Below, piece after piece: positions 1-11,281 of a stretch of 64,000 nt of DNA. The notes under the pieces are model-generated. The model did no database searches. It was given only the letters and a program-made list of their open reading frames with translations, and was not told where the DNA came from. Within the stretch, counting starts at the first letter, position 1. Each line of letters starts with the position of its first letter. The position numbers were made by a program, and so were the translations under genes. Source of the stretch: Paulownia fortunei (taxonomy: Eukaryota > Streptophyta > Magnoliopsida > Lamiales > Paulowniaceae); contig CM033108.1 of NCBI GenBank assembly GCA_019321725.1, positions 14,836,060-14,900,059 of the forward strand, written 5' to 3'.

Positions 1-240
1 TTTGGTGTCCCTTCTGTCTTTTTTTATTCTTTAATTTTGGATTAGGAGATCAAAGGTAAGAACAAATACCATCTGGTCCTAATTTTTTTCCTTCAAATTC
101 ATTTATGAAGAAAAGGGGCCATTAATATGTTCACCTCAAGAAGAATGTGTAGAGTAATCAATAGTAATCTTTTGGCCTTTGAAAATGCACATGCATTTTA
201 ATTTGGAAATAATTATGTTTCCGCTGCCACTAAGAGTAGA

Positions 241-990
241 ATGACTCTTATCATTTGGGCTTTAGTTGTTGACTTACTTTTAAAGAGCTTGGATAATGAG
301 ATAGTAAGTGAAAGATTAGCAAGTCAGGAATATAAAAAAAAAAGATTACTGGGAAAAAACATTACTTCAGTTTTTTCCATTTATTTAAAGAAAACACCAC
401 TCATATTTCTATTTTGTTGTATCAATTTTTTTTTGTAGCAACCCCTATTAGAATAGGGTTATCTTTGTTCTACTAGGATGTAGATTGAATTGTGTCTCAA
501 TCTGATTAAAAAATTGAGAAGTATTGTAAAGCAAGCCAAGGATGCAACTAAACAAGGGCAAACTTTTGACCCCACAACCATGATAGAAGAAAACTTCTTG
601 AGAAATCGCGTTGATGAGTTCTTGAGTTATTATTTAGCAAATTAGACCATCTATCTTCTTCTCTTGACTACTTAAGGCACTGAGGCATCAACATCCCTTT
701 TTTGTCTTCTTTATTGCTAGGGTCTTAATTCTATGGTTCTTTTTAGTAAACCAGAAACTAACGAGGATAACATTTAGTTAATTTAATTGTCTATGGACAT
801 GGATGATGCCTGTGTTTTGTAGTTTCAAAGGTATATGGAGTTCCTTATTGATCTTATGAGAGAAACTTCTAACTTGGAGGTATCTAATAGTGAAGTTGTA
901 TGTCAATTCCCTTTCTTAAGTAAGTCTGATATACAAAACTTCACTTCCATTATCGCTTTCTGCTCTAGGGAGAGTGGGATGAAGTAATTA
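241..990 (+). pseudogene. Aquarius-like (intron-binding spliceosomal helicase) gene fragment, three decayed exons
   Basis: Three pieces in one orientation read like consecutive exons from the N-terminal helical region of plant Aquarius (Arabidopsis EMB2765). Exon 1 (about 241-303) gives LLLKSLDNEI and ends at a GTAAGTG donor. Exon 2 starts at 439 after a T-rich tract and TAG, and contains IELCLNLIKK and then FDPTTMIEENFLRN. Exon 3 starts at 721 after TTGCTAG and contains FSKPETNEDN, MDDACVL and then YMEFLIDL. Phase 0 is kept across both introns. In-frame stops (for example in exon 2 near 450 and 480, and in exon 3 near 774-821) and loss of similarity after about 900 show it is dead. Retained introns suggest genomic duplication, not retroposition. 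The identification rests on remembered family motifs, so it is good but not certain. Confidence 0.65.
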
Positions 991-1551
991 TTGTGATTAT
1001 AAAGACTTGGTTAATGAATCTTGAAGACCAAGGGCAATAGATGGAAAGATCTAGTATGGTAGATGGAAAATATTGTATTGCATTACAAAGTGTATACATA
1101 CTATAGTTAGAAACTTGCATGTATGAACAAGACTATTAACCTTATGTATTTGAAATTTGTTGTACAATATAAATAAAATGTTAACAACCAAACAATAACC
1201 ATATTATAATGGCCCTTTTTTGCTTGTTATTATCCTAATTAAATGACTATTTAGAACAAGTGCTAGAAAACTATATCCTTGACATATTACACTCTAAAGA
1301 AAATAATGTTTTGTGCTAGGAACTTCCATCTAGTCCTGAAATGATTAACATTCTGGACTGCCTCCTAGGAAGTTATTCTTTTATATTTATACCACTTTAG
1401 ATAACATGTATTTTTGTTGTAATAAAAGTTCAAGATATGCAACATTGCCTGTTACAAAGTAATTTAAGTTCTATTGATAAGATGTATCATTGGTTAAAAG
1501 GTTTATGTAATGCTCTTTGTAATTTCAGCCCTTCATTGTGGTATTCTTACT
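991..1551. other. No gene recognised
   Basis: AT-rich sequence between the Aquarius-like fragment and the first copia LTR. It could contain further decayed Aquarius introns or exons, but no motif supports that. Confidence 0.5.
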
Positions 1552-2403
1552 TGTAAGAAATAACCTTTGGTGAAAACCATCACTCTAAATCTAGGAGCAT
1601 TTATATTGGATCACCAAGAATCAATAGATGAATGTGCGAAAGCGTACCTAAATCAATAACGATCAATTACTTTCTCTAGCTGTGTGATAGGACTTCTAGA
1701 TCAACACATTTTCCTTAGAGAATCCTTTACCTTTCTCTTGGTTATCTCTCAAATGATGGGATATTAGAAAATAATGTCATGTGACGTGTGACCTAGGGAC
1801 CATAACTCCTATAGATAACTTACCTAAATATCTTTTGGTATTTTTATTTTAGCTCGTCATAAGAATAGAATTTACCATTAAATCTCTACACATTAAAGGC
1901 CCACACCCTATTAGATACATTAAAATCCCAATTACTTGAACATTAGCTGATCACTTTTAAAATGGGCTTAAACTTATATAACAATCCGCAACATATAATT
2001 ATTCACATATAAGCCCAACGTTGGATTAAGGATCCAATAATCTCCCACTTGGGTGATATGTGTAACCTTATAATTATGCATTGTGAAAATATAACAGTAT
2101 GAGCTCAACTTTGCTATCATTATCAAAATGTATCTATATCCAATCCGATCTATCAATCATACCAACAAAGAAACAAAGAGGCATTAGTTACATTTGTCAT
2201 AACTTTACCCATCAATGGTCACGTATGCTGATACAATTGAATGACATAGATCCTGATGTGGGTGAGTAGCATGGAAATTTCATGTAATATGATCTTAACA
2301 TGCCTATTTCCAATTAGTCCACCCTTAAACTTTAGTGAGATCAAACTATACCAAAATAAAGTGTAAATAAACCAAAAGTTTATTTTTGTAGAAAATAACC
2401 TCA
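1552..2403 (-). repeat. 3' LTR of copia 1
   Basis: Begins TGTAAGAAATAACC and ends at AACCTCA. It aligns with 5363-6219 along its whole length with many substitutions and small indels. Similarity stops abruptly just after GAAAATAACCT in both copies. Confidence 0.8.
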
Positions 2404-2499
2404 AAATATCTATAAACTGAAATAACTGAAAATGTATCTATATCAAAAGAACATTATAATTACAAACTTCTACTAAAACTAAATATTCTCAAATGACAT

Positions 2500-3300
2500 G
2501 ACACACATATGAGCAGTGTGCTCATGAAATATTTTGGGTGGCAATCCCTTAGTAAGCGGATCCGCAACCATGGAGTTTGTACCGATGTGTTCTATGGATA
2601 CCTTTCCACTTTGAACTCTTTCTTTAACAACTAGGAACTTGATGTCTATATGCTTTGACTTTGTAGATTCCCTATTATTGATGCAATTGGAATCTTCTAC
2701 ATTTTATTTTCCTCAAAATCGTTTTTAGGGCATTGACTGAGACTAAATTTGTCTCCCTTAGTTACATGGGTATCTCTTGGTTTGCAATCTTGCATGCCAT
2801 ATCTTTTGAGAACCTTTATGATATAACTCTTTTGTGATAATCCTAGAATACCCCCAGAGCGATCCCAGTGTATCTATATGCCTAATATAAAAGACCCGTC
2901 ACCAAGATCTTTCATCTCAAATTTCTTAGCTAGAAATCTCTTGGTTTTGCACAATAAGCCTATGTTACTACTGGTAAACAAAATGTCATTGACATATTAA
3001 ACTTGAAAAATATACTTACTCCCATAGAACTTATGGTATATGTAATCAACGACCAAATCTATCTCAAAACCGAATGAGATGATCACTTAATAAAACTTGA
3101 AATACCATTATCGAGATGCTTGCTTGAGCCTATTGATGGATTTCTTAAGTTCACAAACTATATTCTTTAAGTCCCCCAATATAAGTTTTCTGACACCATA
3201 TAGATAATCTCATCAATGTCATCATTGGGAAATGCCGTCTTTACATCCATCTGATGTAACTTAAAATAAAAAATGTGCCACCAATGCTATTATAGTTTTG
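2500..3300 (-). pseudogene. Copia 1 pol remnant (reverse transcriptase to RNase H)
   Basis: Read on the minus strand, about 3270-3200 gives the RT motif MDVKTAFPNDDIDE. Around 3000-2960 is a decayed YVDD-type motif reading YINDILF. About 2930-2800 gives FEMKDLGDGSFILGI and then GILGLSQKSYI. About 2660-2530 gives the RNase H tail with HIDIKF and ADPLTKGLPPK. Stops and frame changes separate these blocks. They identify a Ty1/copia polyprotein, and the right-to-left order agrees with minus-strand orientation. Confidence 0.8.
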
Positions 3301-3399
3301 AAAGAGTCTTTTGAAGAAACTGGATAGAAAGTCTCTAGTACACTTGGTTTCTTTTGTTATTTCTTTTAAGGTGTCGTACTTGCAGCTTCCTTATCTTTC

Positions 3400-4072
3400 T
3401 TTATTTTCATTTCCTTGTCCTTGTTCTTAGAGGTTGAGGCAAGGTGAGCACTCTCTGCCTTATCTTGATTTTACCTTTCCTCTTCCTAAATACAGTATGA
3501 GACAATCCCATTCAGAGATCAAATCTCTTACTGATAATTGAAGCTCACCTTAAACTAGCTAAATTGTGTCGGAAGGGATATCAAAACTAGTTATACTAGC
3601 ATGTCCTTTGATAGTTCTAGCTTAAGTGCTCTTAACTTGGAAGCAAGATGAGACATATTGGGTTATTCTTGCCTTTACCCCCATACTTCATTGAAAAGAG
3701 ATTTGTCATGAGCGTATATATTTCAGCCTTTTTATTCTTGACAAACCCCTTTTCACTGTCAGCAAGAAACTCCTTAGTTGTAGTGATCTTTTCAAGCATT
3801 GTGCCCTTGAATGTTTTCGGAATGACCTTCTTCATGATCATCATACATGTGCAATTTGATTTCTCCCACCTTTCCATATCCCTCTTTTAATTAGAGTTAC
3901 TCTTATCCATAAGAGATGCAGGAGAATCAACCCTTAACACAAGGTCGAGATCTATGACTCTGAGAACTATCAAGAGGTTCTCTTGCCATGACTTGAAGTT
4001 AGTGCCATTTAGTATAGGAATACAGTAGATGCTGGCAGTAATATTAGCAGGAGTATTCACAACTGCATCCAA
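3400..4072 (-). pseudogene. Copia 1 gag remnant
   Basis: The ORF at 3887-4072 starts with a copia gag N-terminus (PILNGTNFKSWQENLLIVL, then LDLVLR). The ORF at 3632-3877 continues with WEKSNCTCMMIMKKVIP and a DFLAD-like block (KEFLADSEKGFVKNKKAEI), typical of the UBN2-type gag domain. Further left, 3400-3630 is a decayed gag tail. No zinc knuckle is recognisable. Confidence 0.75.
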
Positions 4073-5362
4073 AAAATAATAAACAAAGAAAACTAGTTTA
4101 CATAAGTCTCAAAATCATTAATAAATTCAAATAAAGGTAAATCCCATCTCAAGATACCGGGCACTCCATTAATATCTTGTATTTGGACCAAAATATTAAC
4201 TTGTAATTGATATCGTGGTGTAGAAATCAAACACTTACAATAAGAAAATATTAAACAATAATTCTTCTTTTGGGCCGATTTATTGTTCACATGTAAAATT
4301 GAATAATCATCACACGTTTATTACTATAGGTGCACATGCAATTCTATTAAATATTGATCTTTCTTTAGGCTGGTTAATATTCGCAAAAGTTACATACACA
4401 CAACAATTTATATTCCAAAATAAATTAATTTCCACGAGGTCACTTTGGCTGACATATTGCTTCAATTAATCCATCTCAAAATATATACATAAACATACGA
4501 GTAGTCAAAATTTAAAATTATACCAATTTTTTTTTGGGTTAAAGTCAACGTTGGTCAATGACCAGTCAACGCTGGATAATGAAAGTCAACGACGGTCAAC
4601 GACAGTCAATAGCCATAGAGTCAAAGCATATTGGGTTAAAAACCCATATCTATATCTTGACCCATTAATCAAAACTTTAAGCCTAAAGATTTACCCTAAA
4701 ACTTTAAGCCCAAAGGCCTATTATTTTAGTCATCCCTAGACTTCAGATGGGTTGTGGCAACCCGAATCATGACCCATGACTTGACTAGACAATAACTTAG
4801 CCTACAATGCTCTATTTTTTATTAATTAAAAGGGGTTTTGTTCTTATTTCATTTTCTTATTGATCTACAATAACAAATTAGCCTAAATGCATAATGAATT
4901 ATAGAAAAATTGAAACCAATTTTTAGCCTTTTTAAAGCCTCAATATTACACCTGAGATATTTATGAATGAGGGTCACGGCTATGAAGAAACAAAAGCCCT
5001 TTCAAGATCTGCCTACACCATATTCCATGGTTGCAAGACTTTCTTTTTTTTAATTAACCAAAAGTTTCTTCATGCCTTATAAAACACATTGAAACCCAAA
5101 AATAAGAACAAAAATATTTTTCTCTCAAAACATCTTTATGGTAGAAACATTAAAACATCAACTTTCCTTATCAAATCCGAATTCAATTAATCACAACTAT
5201 AAACTATTCTTGAATCTAAAAGTCTAGAAGACAATATCAATTATTTTAAAATTCAAATACCAAAACTAGAATTAGTAAATTCAAAAATACTAAATTTATA
5301 ATTATGGATCGAAAATAAATTCGATTCTCAATGACCTAACATGAAGAGGCTATGATACCCCT
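4073..5362 (-). other. Copia 1 leader between primer-binding site and gag
   Basis: Untranslated leader of copia 1 with no coding motif. It contains short GTCAACG-type repeats around 4545-4610 and ends at the primer-binding-site remnant (5346-5359) next to the 5' LTR. Confidence 0.5.
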
Positions 5363-6219
5363 TGTAAGAAATAACCTTTGGTGAAAACCATCACTCTAAA
5401 TCTAGGAGTGTTCATGTTGGATCACTAAGAATCATAGACAAATATGCAAAAACATACCTGAATCCATAACAACTAATTACTTTTCAAAGCCATGTGGTTG
5501 GCCTCTAGATCAATATGTTTTTTTTAGAGAATCCTTTAATTTTCTCTTTGTTATCTCTCTAATGATGGGATGTCAGAAAAGAATGTAATGTAACATGTGA
5601 TCTAGGGACCATAACCCCTATAGATAACTTACCCTGTTATCTTCTAGTATTTATATTTTAACCTATCATAAAAATAGAAATTACCCTTAAGTCTGTACAT
5701 ATTAAAGGCCCACACCCTATTAAATACATTAAAGCCCAAATTACTTGAACATTAGCATATCACTTTTAAAATGGGTCTAACCTTATATAACAATCCACAA
5801 CATAAAATTATTCACATATAAGATCAACGTTGGATTAAGGATCCAACAATCTCCCACTTGGGCTAGATGTGTAACCTTATAATTATGCATTGCAAAAAAA
5901 AAAAAAAACCGTATGAGCTCAACTTTATTGTCATTACCAAAATATATTTGTATCCAATTCAATCCATTAATCATACCAGCATAGGATCAAAGCAGCCTTT
6001 ATTATATCTGTCGTAACTTGACCCATCAATAGTCATGTATGCCGATACAACTAAATGACATGGACCATGATGCAGATGTATAACATGGAAATTTTATGTA
6101 ATGCCATCTTAACATGCCTATTTTCAATTGGTCCACCCTTAAACCATAGTGAGATCGAACCATATACCAAAATCAAAGTGTAAATAAACCATAACTTTAT
6201 TTCTCCAGAAAATAACCTA
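5363..6219 (-). repeat. 5' LTR of copia 1
   Basis: Second copy of the LTR, starting TGTAAGAAATAACC directly after the primer-binding-site remnant. Its right end is set by loss of similarity to the 3' LTR after GAAAATAACCT. Confidence 0.8.
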
Positions 6220-7309
6220 ATTTTTTTTATAGTTTGTGAGTCAAACTTTAACTTAATCATAGTTGGAAAGTTATATTTTAATTACTTTATCAAATTCTGG
6301 CTAAACTTAAATCTGTATGATATGAAGGAAAAAAAATACAAAGTTGCTAGTTGGATAATGGCTACAATAAAATGACTAATATGAAGTATTGGTTGCTTCC
6401 GAATTTATGCTTCCGTATATAGGTTGCTCAAGTTTTTTATTGACTTGGAATTGAAATATTGTGGTTACAAAATTTATTGATGCATTTACCAATGGTTAAA
6501 ATATTGTATCAATTTTCCATAGAATCAATGAAGGAATATTATGGGAATTTTTTTTATTTAGATTGAATGGCATCATCTAACTGGTTCGGTTTTCTTTTGT
6601 TGAGGTTTTACATCATTCTTCTTATATCTGTAATGATATGTTCTCAGTTGATATTCTTTACCCGATGATAATTTAACTCCGTGTCTTTCATTTTCTTGGA
6701 GTGTATGACCATCTTTTTAGCTTTATGTTATTCTTAGTGTTAAGATTTATTTTGTTGAAATTTATTTTGTTTAATGAGTGGGTTTTATACCTATAATTTA
6801 GATGCCATTTGCTTACCATCTACTTAGTTCTCAAGCTTTATGTTAGTTTTATATGTGTGTTTTTTTTAAAAAAACTTTATAGAAAAGAGCTTGGAACAAG
6901 GAGGTTCCAAATATGATGTGGTGGTGTTAAAGGCAAAAAAGTTTTGAGTAATGATTAAAATTGAAACTTAACCAATGATAGGAATTGATTTTAACTTATT
7001 GTAGCTCTTGGAAAATGATGAATGTTGTGTTTGTGTGGTGCTTGACTCTTGTGGAATTTTTTTTTATACTTGTAGTTTTTTTGACAATTTGAGCACATAG
7101 CCTGAGAGTTATGGAAAATTAGTAACTTTCATGACCTCATAAAATTTTGAGACTTTCCTACTTTAGGAGGTTGTTCTATAGATATGGTGGCATCTATTCT
7201 TGAGTTTGCTTGTATCTTTGATGCTTGTTCTAACACTGTACAACTGATGACATTGTTTCAAAAGAGAGAGAGAGAGAATGAAAACATATGTATTAAACTC
7301 CAAAACTAG
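6220..7309. other. No gene recognised; short (AG)n tract at 7262-7275
   Basis: AT-rich sequence with no ORF over 60 codons and no recognisable repeat-family motif, apart from a short AG microsatellite just before the next LTR fragment. Confidence 0.5.
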
Positions 7310-8719
7310 GTCTTTGACTTATTCACTAAGATTCCTAGTAGGTCTCTCATACAGGCCCATTAACTTAGGTTTGGACTCTAATTATTTTCTATTTAATTAA
7401 TTCGTATCAATTAATTAAGCTCATATTAATTAATTGATCTAATCAATTATTTAGTTGGTTTCAATCAAGGCTATCTAAATAAATTATGTCCAATTAAACA
7501 TCAAAATTTTTAATTAAATAAATTAATTTAACTCAAATTTATTTATGCCCTACTTAATTAGTTGATCCATTCTATAAATTAATTCACTCACCATAATCAT
7601 CAAATCTTATTATTTAATTAGATAAATTAATTTAACTCCTTACGTCAATTCTAGCTCTAGTAACTTAATACAATTCCTTGAATTACTTTAGATTAGAAAT
7701 TGACTATTTCGATTTATGTGTAACCTATTGACCCTTTAGGTTAGTGGGTTTGAAACTCTTGCAACTTAATTGAATAAATATTTAGATTAACTAATTCAAT
7801 TTATCTTAGAATTAACTCCTTAATTCTAAGAAACCTTAAAAGTCATGGGAACCACCTAACAGTGCATCATGACTACCTAATCTTGGTGAAATAACAAGCA
7901 ATCTATTTCTTATTATAAGTACCATAAAGTACGGTCCTTCATCATCTAATCTACTGATTAAGTCTAGAAAATGGATTATTAGCCAAAACCCTATTTGTCT
8001 TAATGACCATGATTCCATTTCAAGTCTCATTGCCTCTAAGAAAACTATAGTATAATATTTATCTTATCTTGGCCAAGGTCTCAAAATTAAGGTCTATGAA
8101 AATAAAAGCGATTCATCTATTCCGCCATATAGATGTAAACCTTTGTCGGCCTCTCATTAACCACCATACTTGAAGTTGTTACGCCCATCATATTTCTCTT
8201 ATGATTGCCAAGCAATCGCGATATACATCAAAGTGTAACATGTCATGTATAAGGTTAAAATAATGCCTTATGTCTTAGAATTATTTCAAATATTATCGTA
8301 ACTAGAAATTCTCATTTGACAAATAATATTTTCAGTTAAGAATTTCCAACAGGCTAGTTCGGTGTTCCTGTTGTCTAACAAGAAGCCGCACATATACACT
8401 AGCATCATCACGTCGATGCCTACGGAGTGAGAAATCTTCTTTTCAAGCATGCATCATTTACATGAGTTATTGGACTTATTAATTTCTCATCTCAATGAAT
8501 CCTTGATTTGAAACGAATTTAAGACCAAAATCATAAAGTCATATTTCATGATGGCCATCATATCTGTGACCATGGCATGTAGTAAAGTATGCTCCAAAGA
8601 CTTTATCTAATTGTCTAAATCCAGTTGAAGATAGAGAAATGCCAATATTAGTAATATATTTCAAATAAGATAGTATCGTACAAGAGTATAGAACCGGCAC
8701 ACCGAGCACTACTATAATA
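7310..8719 (-). mobile_element. Truncated Angela/TAR-like copia LTR, minus orientation
   Basis: The reverse complement matches the LTR at 56415-58593. Shared segments include the TTAATTAA-rich block (7380-7620), the CATGGGAA..CACCTA segment near 7845, the cold-spot wording around 7910-8010, and the LTR start, here read as GCACTACTATAATA (8707-8719) against TAGAGTAGTGC. The internal-side end of the LTR is missing, so this is a truncated copy or solo-LTR remnant. Confidence 0.75.
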
Positions 8720-8721
8720 AC

Positions 8722-9463
8722 TAAGGATAACAATAGTGCAGGTTCAAATCTGTACCTGCAACGAACCTACCCTATTTAAGGTAGGTCTAAACCTAACTAA
8801 ACATGTCTGGGATGAGTAACGATTCGAACTGGGGTAATGTGCCTTGTTGGATCCGCCATATATATCATTTAAATATAACTTGTTAGGGTTTTCATCATCA
8901 CATTCCCTCATTTCCATGGCTCTACAGAATTGCAGTCCCTCTCTTATTTTCATGGGGAGACAACAACCTCTCTACACTTCAAATCGCTGCCTGCCTTCTG
9001 ACTGGCGAAAGTCACCACACCCATCAGAAAGTCCAAATGGGCAGGCGAAGAGGCCATCAAATTTTAGGGCAGTACACCAAAGGCATCTTATTATTTTTTG
9101 TTTGATAAATTTTAGGGATTGCAAAATTATATGTAAGAAACTTTACGTATAGATAGAAAAGTGGCAAAGCAGAAGAGTAGAAGATGAAGAATGGAGTAGT
9201 GTTTTGAAGCTGTTATTGTTTGTGCTTTCTTAAAGTTAGTAAATGTGTCAATTTTTAGCCAAAGCATGGTAAAATAGAGAAATTAGATTTAAGGGCAGTA
9301 GACTTAATAGCAGGCTTGCGAGTTGGACCAGTTAGCGTTTGGAGCGGGGAGGGTGGGATCGGGGCAACATCGAGGTTGGGTTGGGTGGGTTTTAGGTTTT
9401 CTAAAACCTTGGCGAGGTTTTGAATTTGGTTAAACTCCCACACCCACCTTATTACTATCCCTA
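8722..9463. mobile_element. Possible small non-autonomous hAT element
   Basis: The left end reads TAAGGATAACAATAG. The reverse complement of the right end reads TAGGGATAGTAATAAGG. This inverted similarity, with G- or C-rich wording just inside both ends, resembles hAT termini. The candidate 8-bp flanks (ATAATAAC and ATAAAAGT) match poorly. The interior holds the small ORF described next, which could be captured sequence. This is a hypothesis from termini only. Confidence 0.35.
8916..9152 (+). CDS. Unidentified short ORF (79 codons), possible first exon or captured gene piece
   Basis: The ORF begins at an ATG in CCATGG context (the frame is open upstream) and reads MALQNCSPSLIF, then RCLPSDWRKSPHPSESPNG. 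The preceding 40 bases are CT-rich, like a plant 5' leader, and the local GC content is above that of the flanks. The early part, rich in Ser, Pro and basic residues with few acidic residues, could be a plastid targeting sequence. I do not recognise a family. It lies inside the possible hAT element, so a captured or dead gene fragment is as likely as a real exon. Confidence 0.2.
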   Translation: MALQNCSPSLIFMGRQQPLYTSNRCLPSDWRKSPHPSESPNGQAKRPSNFRAVHQRHLIIFCLINFRDCKIICKKLYV

Positions 9464-9559
9464 ATAAAAGTATGATTTTTTTAATTGGAATGGTTCCAAA
9501 CTTTATATATATCTAAGTTTTAATGGTGTGTTGTTAGACACTGATCATGGTCAGTACAC

Positions 9560-9960
9560 TCTTAGAATTAAAGAGTTAATTTTAAGAGAATTAATTTTTC
9601 AGAATAATTTTGATTGTTCAATTAAGTCGCAAGAGTTGTGAGTCCATTACTAATTTATTGTGAAATTGAAAGATTAAAACTAACTTAGACAAGTCAACTT
9701 CTTACAAAAGAAAATAATCCAATTATTGGATTAAGTAATTAATTAATTGAATTATTAAATAAATTAATTTCAATCATTTCAAGTATTGAATTAATTAATT
9801 AATTGATGGTTTAATTAATTAAATCTAATAAGATTAAGGAAAGTCCAATTAAGTAATTAATTAATTAATAGATCAATTAATTCAATAGGTCTTAATTAAT
9901 GTATATGATGAAATAATTAAATTAATTACTTTGATCAATTATTGGAAAGTCCATTGCTTA
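9560..9960 (+). mobile_element. Fragment of Angela/TAR-like copia LTR, plus orientation
   Basis: The run from AGAATTAAAGAGTTAAT through CAATTAAGTCGCAAGAGTTG to the long TTAATTAATT blocks follows the order seen in the LTRs at 50150-50500 and 57330-57720. Both LTR ends are missing. Confidence 0.7.
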
Positions 9961-10017
9961 GTTGCTTACTCTCATAGCATGTAACAAGTCATTTATGACC
10001 ACAAAAATGTGGCAATA

Positions 10018-10026
10018 CATATATTT
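10018..10026 (+). promoter_or_regulatory. TATA-like element upstream of cpSRP43
   Basis: CATATATTT lies about 150 bases before the start codon, in the only unassigned stretch between the upstream LTR fragment and the gene. A transcript starting about 30 bases downstream would have a leader of roughly 120 bases with a CT-rich segment. Proposed from position and composition only. Confidence 0.35.
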
Positions 10027-10064
10027 CCCGTAAAGTGACAAACAAATCTTGCCCAACCCCAACC

Positions 10065-10133
10065 ATGGATGTGGTTTCTTATCCCCAACAATCTCTACTT
10101 TCTTCATCACAAAGACCTCCAACCCCTCCCTAA
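10065..10133 (+). other. Upstream ORF (22 codons) in the cpSRP43 leader
   Basis: An ATG in strong plant context (AACCATGGAT) opens a 22-codon ORF that ends with TAA 38 bases before the cpSRP43 start. A second ATG at 10069 opens another frame that runs past the main start codon to 10380. Either could lower cpSRP43 translation if the transcript begins upstream of them. Confidence 0.35.
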
Positions 10134-10171
10134 ACTCCAAAAACTACACTGCATTTTGCATTTAGTCTCCA

Positions 10172-11281
10172 ATGAACATCCTTCAATCTCTCTCCCGCCT
10201 CAAACTCTCCCCCACACCACTCTCTACCACCACAACAAGCGCCACCTCCCTCCCACTTTCATTCCCCTCCCAAGCCCACCTCCCTATCTCCCTCAATACC
10301 ACCAATTTCTCACTCTCCGCCACCCTCGAGAGCCGAGAGTCAGCAGCACTGCCAGCCAAAGAAGAATTCAGCGACTATGATGAAGACGAAACCTACGGAG
10401 AAGTGAACAGGATCATAGGCAGCAGAGCGCTTGAAAATGGCCGCGGAATGGAGTACTTGATAGAGTGGAAAGACGAGCACGCCCCCACGTGGGTCCCATC
10501 CGACTACACAGCCAAGGACGTGGTGGCGGAGTACGAAACACCCTGGTGGACCGCCGCCAAGAAAGCCGACGACGCCGCTCTCAAGCAGCTAATTGAATCC
10601 AACGACGGAAGAGACATTGACGCTGTCGATGAAGACGGCCGCACCGCTCTTTTGTTCGTTTCCGGGCTCGGCTCCGAGCAGTGCGTTCAGCTGCTGGCCG
10701 AGGCGGGGGCAGATGTCAATCACAGGGACAACAGCGGTGGCTTGACTGCGTTGCACATGGCTGCCGGCTATGTGAAACCGAGTATTGCGAAACTGTTGAT
10801 AGAATTTGGCGCAGACCCGGAAATGGAAGACGATAGAGGGCGGACCCCATTGGAGTTGGCGAGGGAGATTTTGAAGGTGACGCCGCAGCTGCAGTTTGCG
10901 AGGAGATTGGGGCTGGAGAACGTGATAAGAGTGTTGGAGGGGGCGATATACGAATTTGCGGAGGTGGAGGAGATACTGGAGAGGAGAGGGAAGGGTGAGA
11001 ATGTGGAGTATTTGGTGAAGTGGAAGGATGGAGGGGACAATGAATGGGTGAAGGCGGGATTGGTAGCCGAGGATGTGGTGAAGGATTTCGAGGCGGGGTT
11101 GGAATACGCGGTGGCGGAGTGTGTTGTGGATTGGAGGGAAAGGGAAGAAGGGAAGGAGTATTTGGTGAAGTGGACAGATATAGAGGAGGCCACTTGGGAA
11201 CCTGAGGAGAATGTTGATCCTGATTTGATAAAGGTGTTTGAAGAGGGCCACAAACAAGTAAGTTCAAACGTTGATTGCTAG
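10172..11281 (+). CDS. CAO: Chloroplast signal recognition particle 43-kDa protein (cpSRP43)
   Basis: cpSRP43 works in the chloroplast stroma. With cpSRP54 it binds imported light-harvesting chlorophyll a/b proteins, keeps them soluble and delivers them to Alb3 in the thylakoid membrane. The 369-codon ORF has the full family layout: a Ser/Thr/Pro-rich transit peptide (about 1-58), chromodomain 1 (about 75-122, [17 protein letters not shown]), ankyrin repeats (about 125-258), chromodomain 2 (about 262-308, [16 protein letters not shown]) and chromodomain 3 (about 312-358, [20 protein letters not shown]). Tyr200 in AAGY matches the ankyrin tyrosine known to read the DPLG motif of light-harvesting proteins. 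Length is close to the Arabidopsis protein (373). The start chosen is the first ATG with a transit-like N-terminus. Local GC content is far above the flanks. The C-terminal VSSNVDC may be read-through of an intron donor (see next entry). Confidence 0.95.
   Translation: MNILQSLSRLKLSPTPLSTTTTSATSLPLSFPSQAHLPISLNTTNFSLSATLESRESAALPAKEEFSDYDEDETYGEVNRIIGSRALENGRGMEYLIEWKDEHAPTWVPSDYTAKDVVAEYETPWWTAAKKADDAALKQLIESNDGRDIDAVDEDGRTALLFVSGLGSEQCVQLLAEAGADVNHRDNSGGLTALHMAAGYVKPSIAKLLIEFGADPEMEDDRGRTPLELAREILKVTPQLQFARRLGLENVIRVLEGAIYEFAEVEEILERRGKGENVEYLVKWKDGGDNEWVKAGLVAEDVVKDFEAGLEYAVAECVVDWREREEGKEYLVKWTDIEEATWEPEENVDPDLIKVFEEGHKQVSSNVDC

Larger units (their letters stand above)
1552..6219 (-). mobile_element. 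Degraded Ty1/copia retrotransposon (copia 1) with two LTRs
   Basis: Two similar LTRs of about 0.85 kb flank a shortened interior. A sequence complementary to a tRNA-Met primer site (5346-5359) abuts the right LTR, so the element runs on the minus strand with its 5' LTR at the right. Reading leftwards the interior holds gag remnants, then reverse transcriptase and RNase H pieces, in normal copia order. Every frame is broken and the integrase region is missing or unrecognisable. I see no clear target duplication (left flank TTACT has no match at the right), so the insertion is old or its ends have decayed. Confidence 0.85.

Noticed and set aside
1974..2404. Minus-strand ORFs recurring at 5783-5974 and 6051-6260
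   Set aside because: They are paired LTR positions of copia 1 and have diverged without keeping length or sequence.
4540..4620. Short GTCAACG-type repeats considered as a CRISPR-like or regulatory array
   Set aside because: Irregular spacing and unit length, within a retrotransposon leader of a plant genome.
10589..11267. Three long minus-strand ORFs (161-222 codons) opposite cpSRP43
   Set aside because: They are mirror frames of a GC-rich real gene, show low-complexity Ser/Pro composition and have no family motif.
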